NCBI RefSeq assembly: GCF_000711965.1
Contig: NZ_JONS01000014.1
Coordinates: 41,416 to 105,415 of the forward strand
Direction: 5' to 3'
DNA from: Actinomyces israelii DSM 43320
GTDB taxonomy: Bacteria > Actinomycetota > Actinomycetes > Actinomycetales > Actinomycetaceae
Length of the DNA: 64,000 nucleotides
Made by a program: the position numbers and the translations under genes. Below are positions 34,332 through 42,575 of the stretch, piece after piece. The notes under the pieces are model-generated. The model saw only the letters and a program-made list of their open reading frames with translations, had not been told where the DNA came from and searched no databases. Each line of letters begins with the position of its first letter. The first letter of the stretch is position 1.

Positions 34332-35954
34332 GTGGATGAGGGCACTGCGGCGCGTACGCAGCCGCACAAGACCGGGCACGCCGCCGAGGCTGGGAGCGCC
34401 GGGGCTGCGGCGCCCGATCCGACCGTGCCCGACACCGAGGTCCTGGTGCGCAAGAACCGCAGCCTGGCCCGCGCCCTGGCGTCGGCGCGCCGGGAGCTGG
34501 CGGCCGCCCGGGAGGAGATCGAGCGCCTGACTGCGCCGCCGCTGTCACTGGCCACGCACGTGGGTGTGGTCGACGCCCTGGCCCGCACCATCGACGTCGT
34601 CGTGGCCGGCAGGCGGATGCGGGTGACGGCCTCGTCCTCCCTGCCCCTGGGCGGCCTGGAGCCCGGCACGGCCCTGGTCCTGGACGAGCACCTCAACGCC
34701 GTGGCCACCGCCGAGCCCGCCGACGTCGGCGAGCTCGTCACCGTCGAGCAGCGCCTGGACGAGCGCCACGTCCTGGTCGCCGTGCGCAGCGAGGACACCC
34801 GCGTCCTGCGCCTGTCCCCCGCCCTGACCTCCGTGCGCCTACGGCCCGGCGACGCCCTCATGGCCGACCTCAAGGACGGCGTCGTCCTGAGCCGCATCGC
34901 CCGCCGCGAGGTCGAGGACCTCCTCCTGGACGACTCCCCCGACACCTCCTGGGACATGATCGGCGGCCTGGACGCGACCATCGAGCGCATACGCGACGCC
35001 ATCGAGCTGCCCATGGCCCACCCCGAGCTCTATGTCGAGCACCGCCTGCGCCCGCCGCGGGGCCTGCTGCTGTACGGCCCGCCCGGGGTCGGCAAGACCC
35101 TCATCGCCCGCGCCGTGGCCACCTCCCTGGCACGCACCGCCGGCCGGCGCACCCACTTCCTCAACATCAAGGGCCCTCAGCTGCTGGACAAGTACGTCGG
35201 GGAGACCGAGCGGCGCATCCGCCTCATCTTCACCCGCGCCCGCGACAAGGCGGCCCGCGGCGTGCCGGTGGTCGTCTTCTTCGACGAGATGGAGTCCCTG
35301 TTCCGCACCCGCGGCACGGGGGTGTCCAGCGACGTCGAGACCACGGTGGTCCCCCAGCTTCTCGCCGAGATCGACGGCGTGGAGGAGATGCGCAACGTCA
35401 TCGTCATCGGCGCCTCCAACCGCGAGGACATGATCGACCCGGCGATCCTGCGGCCCGGCCGTCTCGACGTGCGCATTCGCATCGACAGGCCGGACCGCGA
35501 GGCGAGCCGCCAGATCCTGAGCCGCTACCTGACCGAGGACCTGCCGATCCACCCTGACGAGCTCGCTGCCGCCGGGTCCGTGAGCGGGGCCGTGCGGGCC
35601 ATGGGCGAGGCGCTGCTGGACACCCTGTTCTCCCGCAGCCCGGACACCGCGGTCCTGGAGGTCCACCGGCGCTCGGGGGCGGTGGAGACCTGGCACCTGG
35701 CGGACCTGGTCTCCGGAGCGATGATCGCCTCGATCGTCGAGCGCGCCAAGGCCGCCGCCGTCAAGGACGCCCTGGCGGGCCGCCGCGGGCTGACCACCGC
35801 CCACCTGCTTCAGGCCCTGCACGCCGAGGTGGCCGAGTCCGCCGAGCTGCCCGGCGCCTCGGACCCCGAGGAGTGGGCGCGCGTCGTCGGGCGCGGCCAG
35901 CGCACCGACCCGGTCATTGCGCTCGCCCCGGCCCCCAGGAAGGAGACACAATGA
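34332..35954 (+). CDS. arc: Pup-dependent AAA ATPase (ARC/Mpa) without proteasome-docking tail
   Basis: A 540-residue ring ATPase that binds Pup and unfolds pupylated proteins. A coiled coil for Pup capture spans about 33-68, followed by the OB domains and the AAA module. The module has Walker A GPPGVGKT (near 250), Walker B VVFFDEME (near 315) and an arginine-finger region ending LRPGRLDVRIRIDRPDR. The C-terminus is ALAPAPRKETQ. It lacks the GQYL/HbYX tail that opens the 20S proteasome in mycobacteria. No prcB or prcA lies in the operon, so it probably works as a stand-alone unfoldase, as reported for corynebacterial ARC. GTG start; the stop overlaps dop by four bases (ATGA). Confidence 0.95.
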   Translation: MDEGTAARTQPHKTGHAAEAGSAGAAAPDPTVPDTEVLVRKNRSLARALASARRELAAAREEIERLTAPPLSLATHVGVVDALARTIDVVVAGRRMRVTASSSLPLGGLEPGTALVLDEHLNAVATAEPADVGELVTVEQRLDERHVLVAVRSEDTRVLRLSPALTSVRLRPGDALMADLKDGVVLSRIARREVEDLLLDDSPDTSWDMIGGLDATIERIRDAIELPMAHPELYVEHRLRPPRGLLLYGPPGVGKTLIARAVATSLARTAGRRTHFLNIKGPQLLDKYVGETERRIRLIFTRARDKAARGVPVVVFFDEMESLFRTRGTGVSSDVETTVVPQLLAEIDGVEEMRNVIVIGASNREDMIDPAILRPGRLDVRIRIDRPDREASRQILSRYLTEDLPIHPDELAAAGSVSGAVRAMGEALLDTLFSRSPDTAVLEVHRRSGAVETWHLADLVSGAMIASIVERAKAAAVKDALAGRRGLTTAHLLQALHAEVAESAELPGASDPEEWARVVGRGQRTDPVIALAPAPRKETQ

Positions 35955-37783
35955 TCACCGTGCGCAGGATCATGGGCGTGGAGACCGAGTACGCCCTCAT
36001 TGACCGCGACGACCCGGACGCCGACCCCGACCTGATGGCGCGCGCCCTGCTGTTCACCTACGCGCGTGACGCGGCCGCCGGCGGCGCGCCGTCCACCGAT
36101 CACGTGCCGGCCGCCACCGGCCGGGGGCTGCTGGCCGGCGCCGGCTGCCGCTTCGACTACTCCGGCGAGCTTCCCACCAGGGACGCGCGCGACGGCGCCG
36201 ATCGCGACCTGGCCCCTGAGGCCCGCACGGACCGGGAGGCGGGGGCGGTGCTGACCGGCTCGCCCACGCGCTGGGTCAAGCGGGTGACGCCCTTCGAGTC
36301 CCACTACTACCGGGGCTCGGCGAGCCACGCCGCCAACGGGGCGCGGCTCTACGTGGACCACACCCACCCCGAGTACGCCTCCCCCGAGGCCATGGGCCCC
36401 CGCGAGGCGGTCCTGTACGACCGGGCCGGGGACCTGCTCATGCACCGCGCCGAGACGGCCCTGAGCCGGGAGCGCGGCTCGCGGGTCCAGGTGATCAAGA
36501 ACAATACCGACGGTCACGGCGCGGCCTGGGGCGCCCACGAGTCCTACGCGGTGCGCCGCGACGTGCCCTGGGACCTGCTCACCGCCGTCACACTGCCCTT
36601 CCTGGTCACCCGGCAGGTCATCGGCGGCTCCGGGCGGGTCGGCATCGGCGCGCAGAGCCGGACGCCCGGGTTCCAGGTCTTCGCGCGCGCCGACTACATC
36701 GAGCAGGAGGTCTCGATCTACACCACCCGCGAGCGCCCCATCGTCAACACCCGCGACGAGCCCCATGCCGATCCGGGCCGCTGGCGGCGCCTGCACGTGA
36801 TCACCGCCGACTCCTCGACCCTGGCGGTCACGGGCCTGCTGCGCACCGGGTCCATGGCGGCGCTGCTGTCACTGGTCGAGAACCACCCCGAGCGGGCTCG
36901 CGACCTGGCCGAGCGCGTCGCCCTCGCCGACCCGGTCGGCGCGCTGCACGCCTTCTCCCACGACCCCCGGCTGCGGGTGCGCTGCGAGCTGGCGGCCGGA
37001 GGCAGGGCCGGCGCCCTGGAGATCCAGCGCGCCTTCCTGGAGGAGATCACCGCCGCCGCCCGGACGGCCGGCGGCGCCGAGGCGCTCGACGAGGAGACCG
37101 CCGAGGTCCTGGCGCTGTGGGGCGAGGCCCTCGACGCTCTGGAGGACGACCCGCTCAAGGCGGCGCACCTGGTGGAGTGGTGCGCCAAGCTCGCGGTGCT
37201 GGAGCGCCTGCGCGCCCGCTACGGCTGCGGCTGGGACGACGCCCGCATCCGGGCGGCCGACCTGCAGCTCGGTGTCGTCGATCCGGCGTCCTCGCTCACG
37301 GCCGCCCTGGAGCGGGCCGGCTCGGTGCGCCGGGTCGTGGACGACGCGGCGGTGAGCGCCGCCGTGGATCAGGCGCCCGCCGACACGCGCGCCGGAGGAC
37401 GGGCCGCGTTCCTGAGGGCCTTCCCCGATCGGGTGTGGGCGGCGAGCTGGACCTCGCTCGTGGTGGACGTCGGCGCCGCCGACCTGCTGCGGGTGACTCT
37501 GGCCGACCCGGCCCACCCGACCGCCGCGGAGGTGGAGCGGGCGCTCGGGCGCGGCACCGACGGCGATGAGGGCGCGCGCCTGATCGCGGCCCTGGAGGCG
37601 CTGGGGATCGACATCCCCGACGAGCCGCGCACCTACGCCTGGGACGAGGGCTTCTACGCCGGCTCCGGCGAGGACCCGTCCGCCCCGCGGCGGCCCGCCG
37701 CCCGGGTACCGGCGGGCGACGACGACGCCGGGGACGAGGCCCGGCGCACCGGCAGCACAGCCGGCAGCACAAGGAGGCAGTGA
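35951..37783 (+). CDS. dop: Depupylase / Pup deamidase
   Basis: A 610-residue carboxylate-amine ligase-like enzyme that converts the C-terminal Gln of Pup to Glu and removes Pup from substrates. MGVETEYALIDRDDPDAD contains the metal-binding glutamates. Also present are YYRGSASHAANGARLYVDHT, HPEYASPEAMGPREAVLYDR and IVNTRDEPHADPGRWRRLHV. It is longer than typical Dop (about 500) because of the Dop-specific loop (around residues 38-90), a duplicated-looking charged C-terminal half and a disordered tail. ATG 35951 overlaps the arc stop. pup follows after one base. Confidence 0.95.
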   Translation: MITVRRIMGVETEYALIDRDDPDADPDLMARALLFTYARDAAAGGAPSTDHVPAATGRGLLAGAGCRFDYSGELPTRDARDGADRDLAPEARTDREAGAVLTGSPTRWVKRVTPFESHYYRGSASHAANGARLYVDHTHPEYASPEAMGPREAVLYDRAGDLLMHRAETALSRERGSRVQVIKNNTDGHGAAWGAHESYAVRRDVPWDLLTAVTLPFLVTRQVIGGSGRVGIGAQSRTPGFQVFARADYIEQEVSIYTTRERPIVNTRDEPHADPGRWRRLHVITADSSTLAVTGLLRTGSMAALLSLVENHPERARDLAERVALADPVGALHAFSHDPRLRVRCELAAGGRAGALEIQRAFLEEITAAARTAGGAEALDEETAEVLALWGEALDALEDDPLKAAHLVEWCAKLAVLERLRARYGCGWDDARIRAADLQLGVVDPASSLTAALERAGSVRRVVDDAAVSAAVDQAPADTRAGGRAAFLRAFPDRVWAASWTSLVVDVGAADLLRVTLADPAHPTAAEVERALGRGTDGDEGARLIAALEALGIDIPDEPRTYAWDEGFYAGSGEDPSAPRRPAARVPAGDDDAGDEARRTGSTAGSTRRQ

Positions 37784-37784
37784 C

Positions 37785-37970
37785 ATGGCTGATCGCATTC
37801 ACAAGGAGGTCTCGCGCGAGGACGCGCCCGAGCCGGAGCCGGCCCCGACGCCGGTGGCGCCCAGCGCGGCGGCCCAGGGGCTGGACGAGGTCCTGGACGG
37901 CATCGACGACGTCCTGGAGGTCAACGCGCTGACCTTCGTGCAGAGCTTCAGGCAGAAGGGCGGCCAGTGA
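37785..37970 (+). CDS. pup: Prokaryotic ubiquitin-like protein Pup
   Basis: A 61-residue, acidic, intrinsically disordered modifier. The C-terminal half carries the ATPase- and ligase-binding helix (LDEVLDGIDDVLEVNALTFV) and ends in Gly-Gly-Gln. Because the last residue is Gln, Dop must deamidate it before PafA can ligate it to lysines. The ATG follows AGGAGGCAGTGAC; the stop overlaps the pafA GTG (GTGA). In bacteria with a proteasome, prcB and prcA normally follow pup; here pafA follows directly. Confidence 0.97.
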   Translation: MADRIHKEVSREDAPEPEPAPTPVAPSAAAQGLDEVLDGIDDVLEVNALTFVQSFRQKGGQ

Positions 37971-39409
37971 GGCCTGCCCCCGCTGGCCGCCTGCACCGCG
38001 CCGTGGGGATCGAGACAGAGTACGGGGTCACCAGCGCACGTCTGGCCCCTGGAGGTGAGGGCGCGCCGCTGAGCGTCGACGAGGCGGTGCAGGAGGTCTT
38101 CCGCGACGTCTCCTCCCCGCGCAGCGGCACGCACCGCTTCACCACCAGCGGGGCGCGCCTGTACGTCGACGTCGGCCAGCACCCGGAGTACGCGGGGCCG
38201 GAGTGCGTGTGGGTGAGCGACGTCGTGGCCCAGGACCTGGCCGGCGACGCGGTGCTGGCCTCCATGACCCGAGCCGCCAACGCCCGTCTGGAGCCCCGCG
38301 GCGCGCGCATCCACCTGCTGAAGTCGAACACGGACGCGTGGGGGGCCACCTTCGGCTGCCACGAGAACTACCAGGTGGGGCGCAACGCCCCCCTGCCCCT
38401 GGGCGGGCTGGTGGGGCTGCTGGCGGCCCGCCAGGTCCTAGCCGGCGCCGGGGCGCTGCCCGCCGACGGCGGCCGGCCCGAGGCCGGTGGCACCAACGGC
38501 ACCGACGATCTCAGCCGTCCGCTGGGGCCCATGCGCTACTCGGCGCGCGCCGACCACATCCACGGCGCGGCCTCGGCGGACCCCACCCGCGAGCGCGCCT
38601 TCGTCAACACCCGCGACGAGCCGCACGCCGACGCGAGCCGCTGGCGGCGCCTGCACGTGGTCGCCGGGGACTCCGCGGTCAGCCCGTGGACGACCGCCCT
38701 CAAGGTCGTCCTGGTGGACGCGGCCCTGACCCTGGTCGAGCGCGGCCAGTGGGACCTGGCCGACTGCGAGCTGGCCGACCCGGCGCGCGCCGCCCACGTG
38801 TGGAACCAGGATCCGAACACCGCCTGCCGGCGGGTCGGCGGCCGCAGCGACATCACCTGCCCCGAGATGGTGGAGCTCGTCCTGGAGCGTCTGGCCTCTC
38901 CGGCCGTCGACGAGGCCGACGGGCTGACCGCGCGCGTGCTCGACCTGGCGGGCCGGGGCGCGCAGGCGCTGCGCTCGGGCCGGCCGGGGCCGGTGGCCAC
39001 CGAGCTGGACTGGGCGATCAAGCACCGGGTCCTGGCGCGGGTCGCCGAGCGCTCCCCCTCAGGCTGGCGCGACCCGCGGGTACGGCGCGCCGAGCTGGCC
39101 TACCACGACCTGTCGGCGGATGCCGGCCTGCGCGGGGCCCTGAGCGCCGCCGGGCTCATGACGCCCCTGACCGCCCCGCGGGACGTGGCGGACGCCCGCA
39201 CCCGGCCGCCCCGCGGGACCCGCGCCGTCCTGCGCGGCCGCGTGGTCGCGGCCTGCGAGCGCACCGGTCGGGCCGCCTCGATCGGCTGGGCGCACGTGCG
39301 CCTGGACGACCCGCCCCGCCCCCAGATCGACCTGCCCGACCCGCGGCAGACCGAGGACGCGGGCGTGGAGGCGCTCCTGGCCGAGATCGAGGCCCTGGGG
39401 CCGGCGTGA
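37967..39409 (+). CDS. pafA: Pup-protein ligase
   Basis: A 480-residue ligase that attaches Pup through its C-terminal Glu to substrate lysines with ATP. AVGIETEYGVTSAR holds the metal ligands, with TTSGARLYVDVGQHPEYAGP, IHLLKSNTDAWGATFGCHEN and FVNTRDEPHADASRWRRLHV as further family blocks. It is homologous to Dop but lacks the Dop loop. GTG 37967 overlaps the pup stop, and its own stop overlaps the GTG of the mobA-like gene, so arc-dop-pup-pafA-mobA form one tightly coupled unit. Confidence 0.96.
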   Translation: MRPAPAGRLHRAVGIETEYGVTSARLAPGGEGAPLSVDEAVQEVFRDVSSPRSGTHRFTTSGARLYVDVGQHPEYAGPECVWVSDVVAQDLAGDAVLASMTRAANARLEPRGARIHLLKSNTDAWGATFGCHENYQVGRNAPLPLGGLVGLLAARQVLAGAGALPADGGRPEAGGTNGTDDLSRPLGPMRYSARADHIHGAASADPTRERAFVNTRDEPHADASRWRRLHVVAGDSAVSPWTTALKVVLVDAALTLVERGQWDLADCELADPARAAHVWNQDPNTACRRVGGRSDITCPEMVELVLERLASPAVDEADGLTARVLDLAGRGAQALRSGRPGPVATELDWAIKHRVLARVAERSPSGWRDPRVRRAELAYHDLSADAGLRGALSAAGLMTPLTAPRDVADARTRPPRGTRAVLRGRVVAACERTGRAASIGWAHVRLDDPPRPQIDLPDPRQTEDAGVEALLAEIEALGPA

Positions 39410-40098
39410 TCGACGGCGCGGGCGGCCCGGGCGCCGACGGCCTGGCGGGCACGAGCCTGCCGGGCGGGGAGGGGGTCGACGTCGTCGTGCTGGCGGGCGG
39501 GACCGGCAGGCGGCTCGGCGGGGCCTCCAAGCCCGACGTCGTCGCCCGCGGGGCCCGGCTGCTCGACCACGTGCTGGCCGGGCTGAAGGAGCTGTCCGGG
39601 CGCGCGGGACCGGCGGGGCCGCCGGCAGGCGGGGGCCCGGGCGCGGGCCGCGTCGTCGTCGTGGCCCCCGGAGGGGTCGCACTGCCCGCGGGCGTGCTGC
39701 GCGCGCTGGAGGACCCGCCGCTGGGCGGCCCGGTCGCGGGCATCGCCGCCGGGCTCGCGCGGCTCGCGCAGGACCCCGGGCCAGCGGCGCTGACCGCCGT
39801 CGTCACCTGCGACGCGCCGGAGTCCTGGCGGGCCCTGCCCGCCCTGGTCGCGGCGGCGTCCCGGGGAGCTGACGGCGCCTGCGCGCTGGAGGGCGACCAC
39901 GTCCAGTACCTGCTCGGCGTCTACCGCACGGCGGCGCTGACCCGGTGCGCGGCGCCGGGGGGCGTGGCGCTGCGGGACGTCTCCGTGCGTCGGGCCCTGG
40001 GGGGGCTGGCGGTCGTCCGCGTGGACCTGGGCGACCTGCGGGCCGCAGCGCGCGACCTGGACACCTGGGAGGACGTGCGCGCCTGGGACCGCGGGTGA
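39406..40098 (+). CDS. mobA: Molybdenum cofactor guanylyltransferase-like NTP transferase
   Basis: A 230-residue nucleotidyltransferase. The MobA signature VVVLAGGTGRRLGGASKPDV lies near residue 25; PPLGGPVAGIAAGLARL and VVTCDAPESWRALPALVAAA (where MobA proteins have VxxCDxP) follow. MobA attaches GMP to molybdopterin to form the bis-MGD used by NarG. A Gly/Pro-rich loop around residues 65-78 is unusual. GTG 39406 overlaps the pafA stop by four bases, so it is translated with the pupylation genes although its function belongs to cofactor synthesis. It is convergent with mog. Confidence 0.85.
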   Translation: MIDGAGGPGADGLAGTSLPGGEGVDVVVLAGGTGRRLGGASKPDVVARGARLLDHVLAGLKELSGRAGPAGPPAGGGPGAGRVVVVAPGGVALPAGVLRALEDPPLGGPVAGIAAGLARLAQDPGPAALTAVVTCDAPESWRALPALVAAASRGADGACALEGDHVQYLLGVYRTAALTRCAAPGGVALRDVSVRRALGGLAVVRVDLGDLRAAARDLDTWEDVRAWDRG

Positions 40099-40172
40099 GG
40101 CCCGGCGGCGGCCCGGCGACGGCTCAGTAACGGCTCACTGCCAGTCCAGTCCCGCGGGAGCTCGGCGGCGGC

Positions 40173-40781
40173 TCAGTGGTCCCCGCCGCCGAGCTGCTCC
40201 AGGACGTGCGGCACGAGCGGGCCGATGACGGCCACGGTGTCCTTGACCCCGCCGCGCGATCCCGGCGCGTTGACCACGAGGGCGCCGTCCTCACCGCGGT
40301 CGGTGACCCCCACCAGCCCCCGTGACAGGCCGGCCAGCGGCGTCTTGGTCAGGCCGTGGGCGCGGACCTGCGCCTCCAGCCCCTCCAGCCGCGCCGCCAG
40401 CAGGGGCGCGGTGCCCTCGGGGGTCAGGTCCCGGGGGGTCACGCCGGTGCCCCCGGTGGTGAGCACGACCCGGGCGCCGTCGGCGACGGCGGCCCGTATG
40501 GCGGCGCGCACCGGCTCGGCCCCGTCGGGCACGACGCGCACCTGGTCGACGACGACGTCGTGCCCGGCCAGGAGCCGGACGGCCAGGGGCCCGGCGGTGT
40601 CCTCGCGCGCCCCGCTCGCGCACCGGTCCGAGACGGTGATGACCGCGCCCCTGAGGGGCTCGGGCAGCGGGTGCAGGGCCTTCTGGACGACCTCGTCGGC
40701 GGAGGGCCGACGGCCCCCGTGCGGGCGGGCGCCGGAGGTCGCGGGCCGGTCGGGGCGGGTGCTGTCGGTGCTGTCGGGCAT
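40173..40781 (-). CDS. mog: Molybdopterin adenylyltransferase (MogA/MoaB type)
   Basis: A 202-residue protein whose core (about 45-200) begins GAVITVSDRCASGAREDTAG and contains the MPT-binding VLTTGGTGVTPRDLTPEGTA, with PGSRGGVKDTVAVIGPLVPH at the end. It adenylates molybdopterin before MoeA inserts molybdenum. The first 40 residues are a disordered Pro/Arg-rich tail. ATG 40781 was chosen; a GTG two codons upstream is possible and neither has a strong ribosome binding site. It is divergent from narK, sharing a 276-base promoter region. Confidence 0.93.
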   Translation of the reverse strand: MPDSTDSTRPDRPATSGARPHGGRRPSADEVVQKALHPLPEPLRGAVITVSDRCASGAREDTAGPLAVRLLAGHDVVVDQVRVVPDGAEPVRAAIRAAVADGARVVLTTGGTGVTPRDLTPEGTAPLLAARLEGLEAQVRAHGLTKTPLAGLSRGLVGVTDRGEDGALVVNAPGSRGGVKDTVAVIGPLVPHVLEQLGGGDH

Positions 40782-41057
40782 GAACACACCGTAACGGGGC
40801 CGCGCCGACGGCGCACCGCATCTATTAGGGCATGCGACATTTGCTATATACGGCGCCCTCCGTGAAAAAATGCTCCTGAACAACCATCGGAATGACGGGG
40901 CTCGGGCCGCGCCGGCGTGGCCCGAGCCCCGGATCCGGCATCATGGAACAATCTGGGCCACGAGGACTCGTGCCTCGTGGCGCCCGCCCCGGACAACGCG
41001 GCCCGAGGCCACGATCACGCTGACCGCGCTCTGTCCTCGCGTCACCACAGGAGTCTC
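40782..41057. promoter_or_regulatory. Divergent promoter region between mog and narK
   Basis: The gap contains the least GC-rich bases of the area (about 40838-40890: TTTGCTATATACGG and GTGAAAAAATGCTCC). TATATA or CTATAT could be a -10 for narK, but no good -35 was found, as is common at activator-dependent respiratory promoters. I could not identify an FNR-type site with confidence. Confidence 0.45.
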
Positions 41058-42389
41058 ATGAGTACGCTCGACACCAGCGGCAGGGTCCTCACCGGCTGGA
41101 ACCCCGAGGAGCCGGAGGGCTGGTCCGCCCCCATCGCGTGGCGGACCCTGATCATCACCACCTACTCGATGATCCTGGCCTTCTGCGTGTGGTTCCTGCC
41201 CAGCGCGATCGCCCCCAAGCTCAACGAGATCGGCTTCCGCCTCACCGAGGGCCAGCTGTACTGGCTGGCCGCCATGCCGGGCCTGTCCTCCGGGCTCATC
41301 CGCCTGCTCTACATGTTCCTGCCGCCGATCGTGGGCACGCGCAGGCTCGTCGGCTACTCCTCCCTACTCTACGCCCTGCCCATGCTCGGCTGGTTCTTCG
41401 CCGTGCAGGACAGCACCACCGGCTTCGGGGTGCTGCTGGCCCTGTCCTTCGCCTGCGGCCTCGGCGCCGGCTCCTTCTCCGGCTACATGCCCTCGACCGG
41501 ATACTTCTTCCCCAGGCGCCTGTCCGGCACGGCCCTCGGCCTCCAGGCCGGCGTGGGCAACATGGGCATGAGCGTCATCCAGCTCATAGGCCCTTGGCTC
41601 ATGGGCTTCGGCCTGTTCGGCATCACCTGGGTCGCCCCGCAGAGCGCAGGCGAGGGCCCGGTGTGGGTCCACAACATCGCCGTCTTCTTCGTCCCCTGGA
41701 CCATCGTGGCCGCCCTCCTGGCCTTCGCCCTGCTCAAGGACGTGCCCGTCAAGGCGAATATCCGCCAGCAGATCGACATCTTCTCCAACCCCGACACCTG
41801 GTACATGACCCTGCTGTACGTGGCGACCTTCGGCCTGTTCTCGGGCTTCGCAGCCCAGTTCGGGCTGCTGATTAAGAACACCTACGGGCCGAGCTCGCCC
41901 CTGGCCGCCACCTTCGACAGCTCTCTCCTGCCGCTGGGCGCCACCTACGCCTTCCTGGGGCCCCTCATCGGCTCGGTCGTGCGCATGTGCTGGGGGCCGC
42001 TGTGCGACCGCTTCGGCGGCGCCGTGTGGACCCTGGTCTCCGTGATCGGCATGGGCGCGACCCTGGCGGTGGCGGCCTTCTTCCTCCACCCCACCGACCC
42101 CGCCCAGTTCCCCGGATTCCTGTGGTCCATGCTGGCGATGTTCTTCTTCGCCGGGCTGGGCAACGCCGGCACCTTCAAGCAGATGCCCATGATCATGCCC
42201 AAGCGCCAGGCCGGCGGCGCCATCGGCTTCACCGCCGCCATCGCGTCCCTGGGCCCCTTCATCGTAGGGGCGGCCATCGCGTCGCTGGGCGCCACCGCCT
42301 GGTACTGGATCTCGGTGGCCTACTGCCTGCTGTGCGCCGTCATCTGCTGGCTCCGCTACGCCCGGCCGGGGGCGCCGTTCCCGGGCTGA
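41058..42389 (+). CDS. narK: Nitrate/nitrite transporter (MFS, NNP family)
   Basis: A 443-residue transporter with 12 predicted membrane helices. Nitrate-signature-like glycine-rich stretches are seen in FACGLGAGSFSGYMPSTGYF and MFFFAGLGNAGTFKQMPMIM, and conserved arginines for anion binding lie in helices 2 and 8. It exchanges nitrate and nitrite across the membrane. ATG 41058 follows CAGGAGTCTC. It precedes narGHJI by 186 bases, which are filled by tandem repeats. Supplying nitrate to the cytoplasm-facing NarG active site is the evident role. Confidence 0.95.
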   Translation: MSTLDTSGRVLTGWNPEEPEGWSAPIAWRTLIITTYSMILAFCVWFLPSAIAPKLNEIGFRLTEGQLYWLAAMPGLSSGLIRLLYMFLPPIVGTRRLVGYSSLLYALPMLGWFFAVQDSTTGFGVLLALSFACGLGAGSFSGYMPSTGYFFPRRLSGTALGLQAGVGNMGMSVIQLIGPWLMGFGLFGITWVAPQSAGEGPVWVHNIAVFFVPWTIVAALLAFALLKDVPVKANIRQQIDIFSNPDTWYMTLLYVATFGLFSGFAAQFGLLIKNTYGPSSPLAATFDSSLLPLGATYAFLGPLIGSVVRMCWGPLCDRFGGAVWTLVSVIGMGATLAVAAFFLHPTDPAQFPGFLWSMLAMFFFAGLGNAGTFKQMPMIMPKRQAGGAIGFTAAIASLGPFIVGAAIASLGATAWYWISVAYCLLCAVICWLRYARPGAPFPG

Positions 42390-42440
42390 CGGCGACGACG
42401 GCGGTGGGCGACCGGCCGGGCGCCCCGCCGCCCGGGCCCG

Positions 42441-42568
42441 CAGCCGACCCACAGCCGACCCACAGCCGACCCGCAGCCGACCCGCAGCTGACCCGCAGCC
42501 GACCCACAGCCGACCCACAGCCGACCCACAGCCGACCCACACAGTGACAACAGTGACAACAGTGAAAG
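42441..42568 (+). repeat. Tandem arrays of 11-bp and 9-bp units upstream of narG
   Basis: Nine head-to-tail copies of CAGCCGACCCA (variants ending CG, one with CAGCTG) span 42441-42539. After two bases come two copies of CAGTGACAA and a third reading CAGTGAAAG (42542-42568). The array ends 7 bases before the narG ATG, so the last unit would sit at the ribosome binding site. The 11-base period is close to one DNA helical turn. Confidence 0.9.
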
Positions 42569-42575
42569 ACAGACG

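Noticed and set aside
42441..42568. The narG upstream arrays as a CRISPR or origin iteron set
   Set aside because: Units of 11 and 9 bases without spacers, located inside a nar operon leader with no replication gene nearby.
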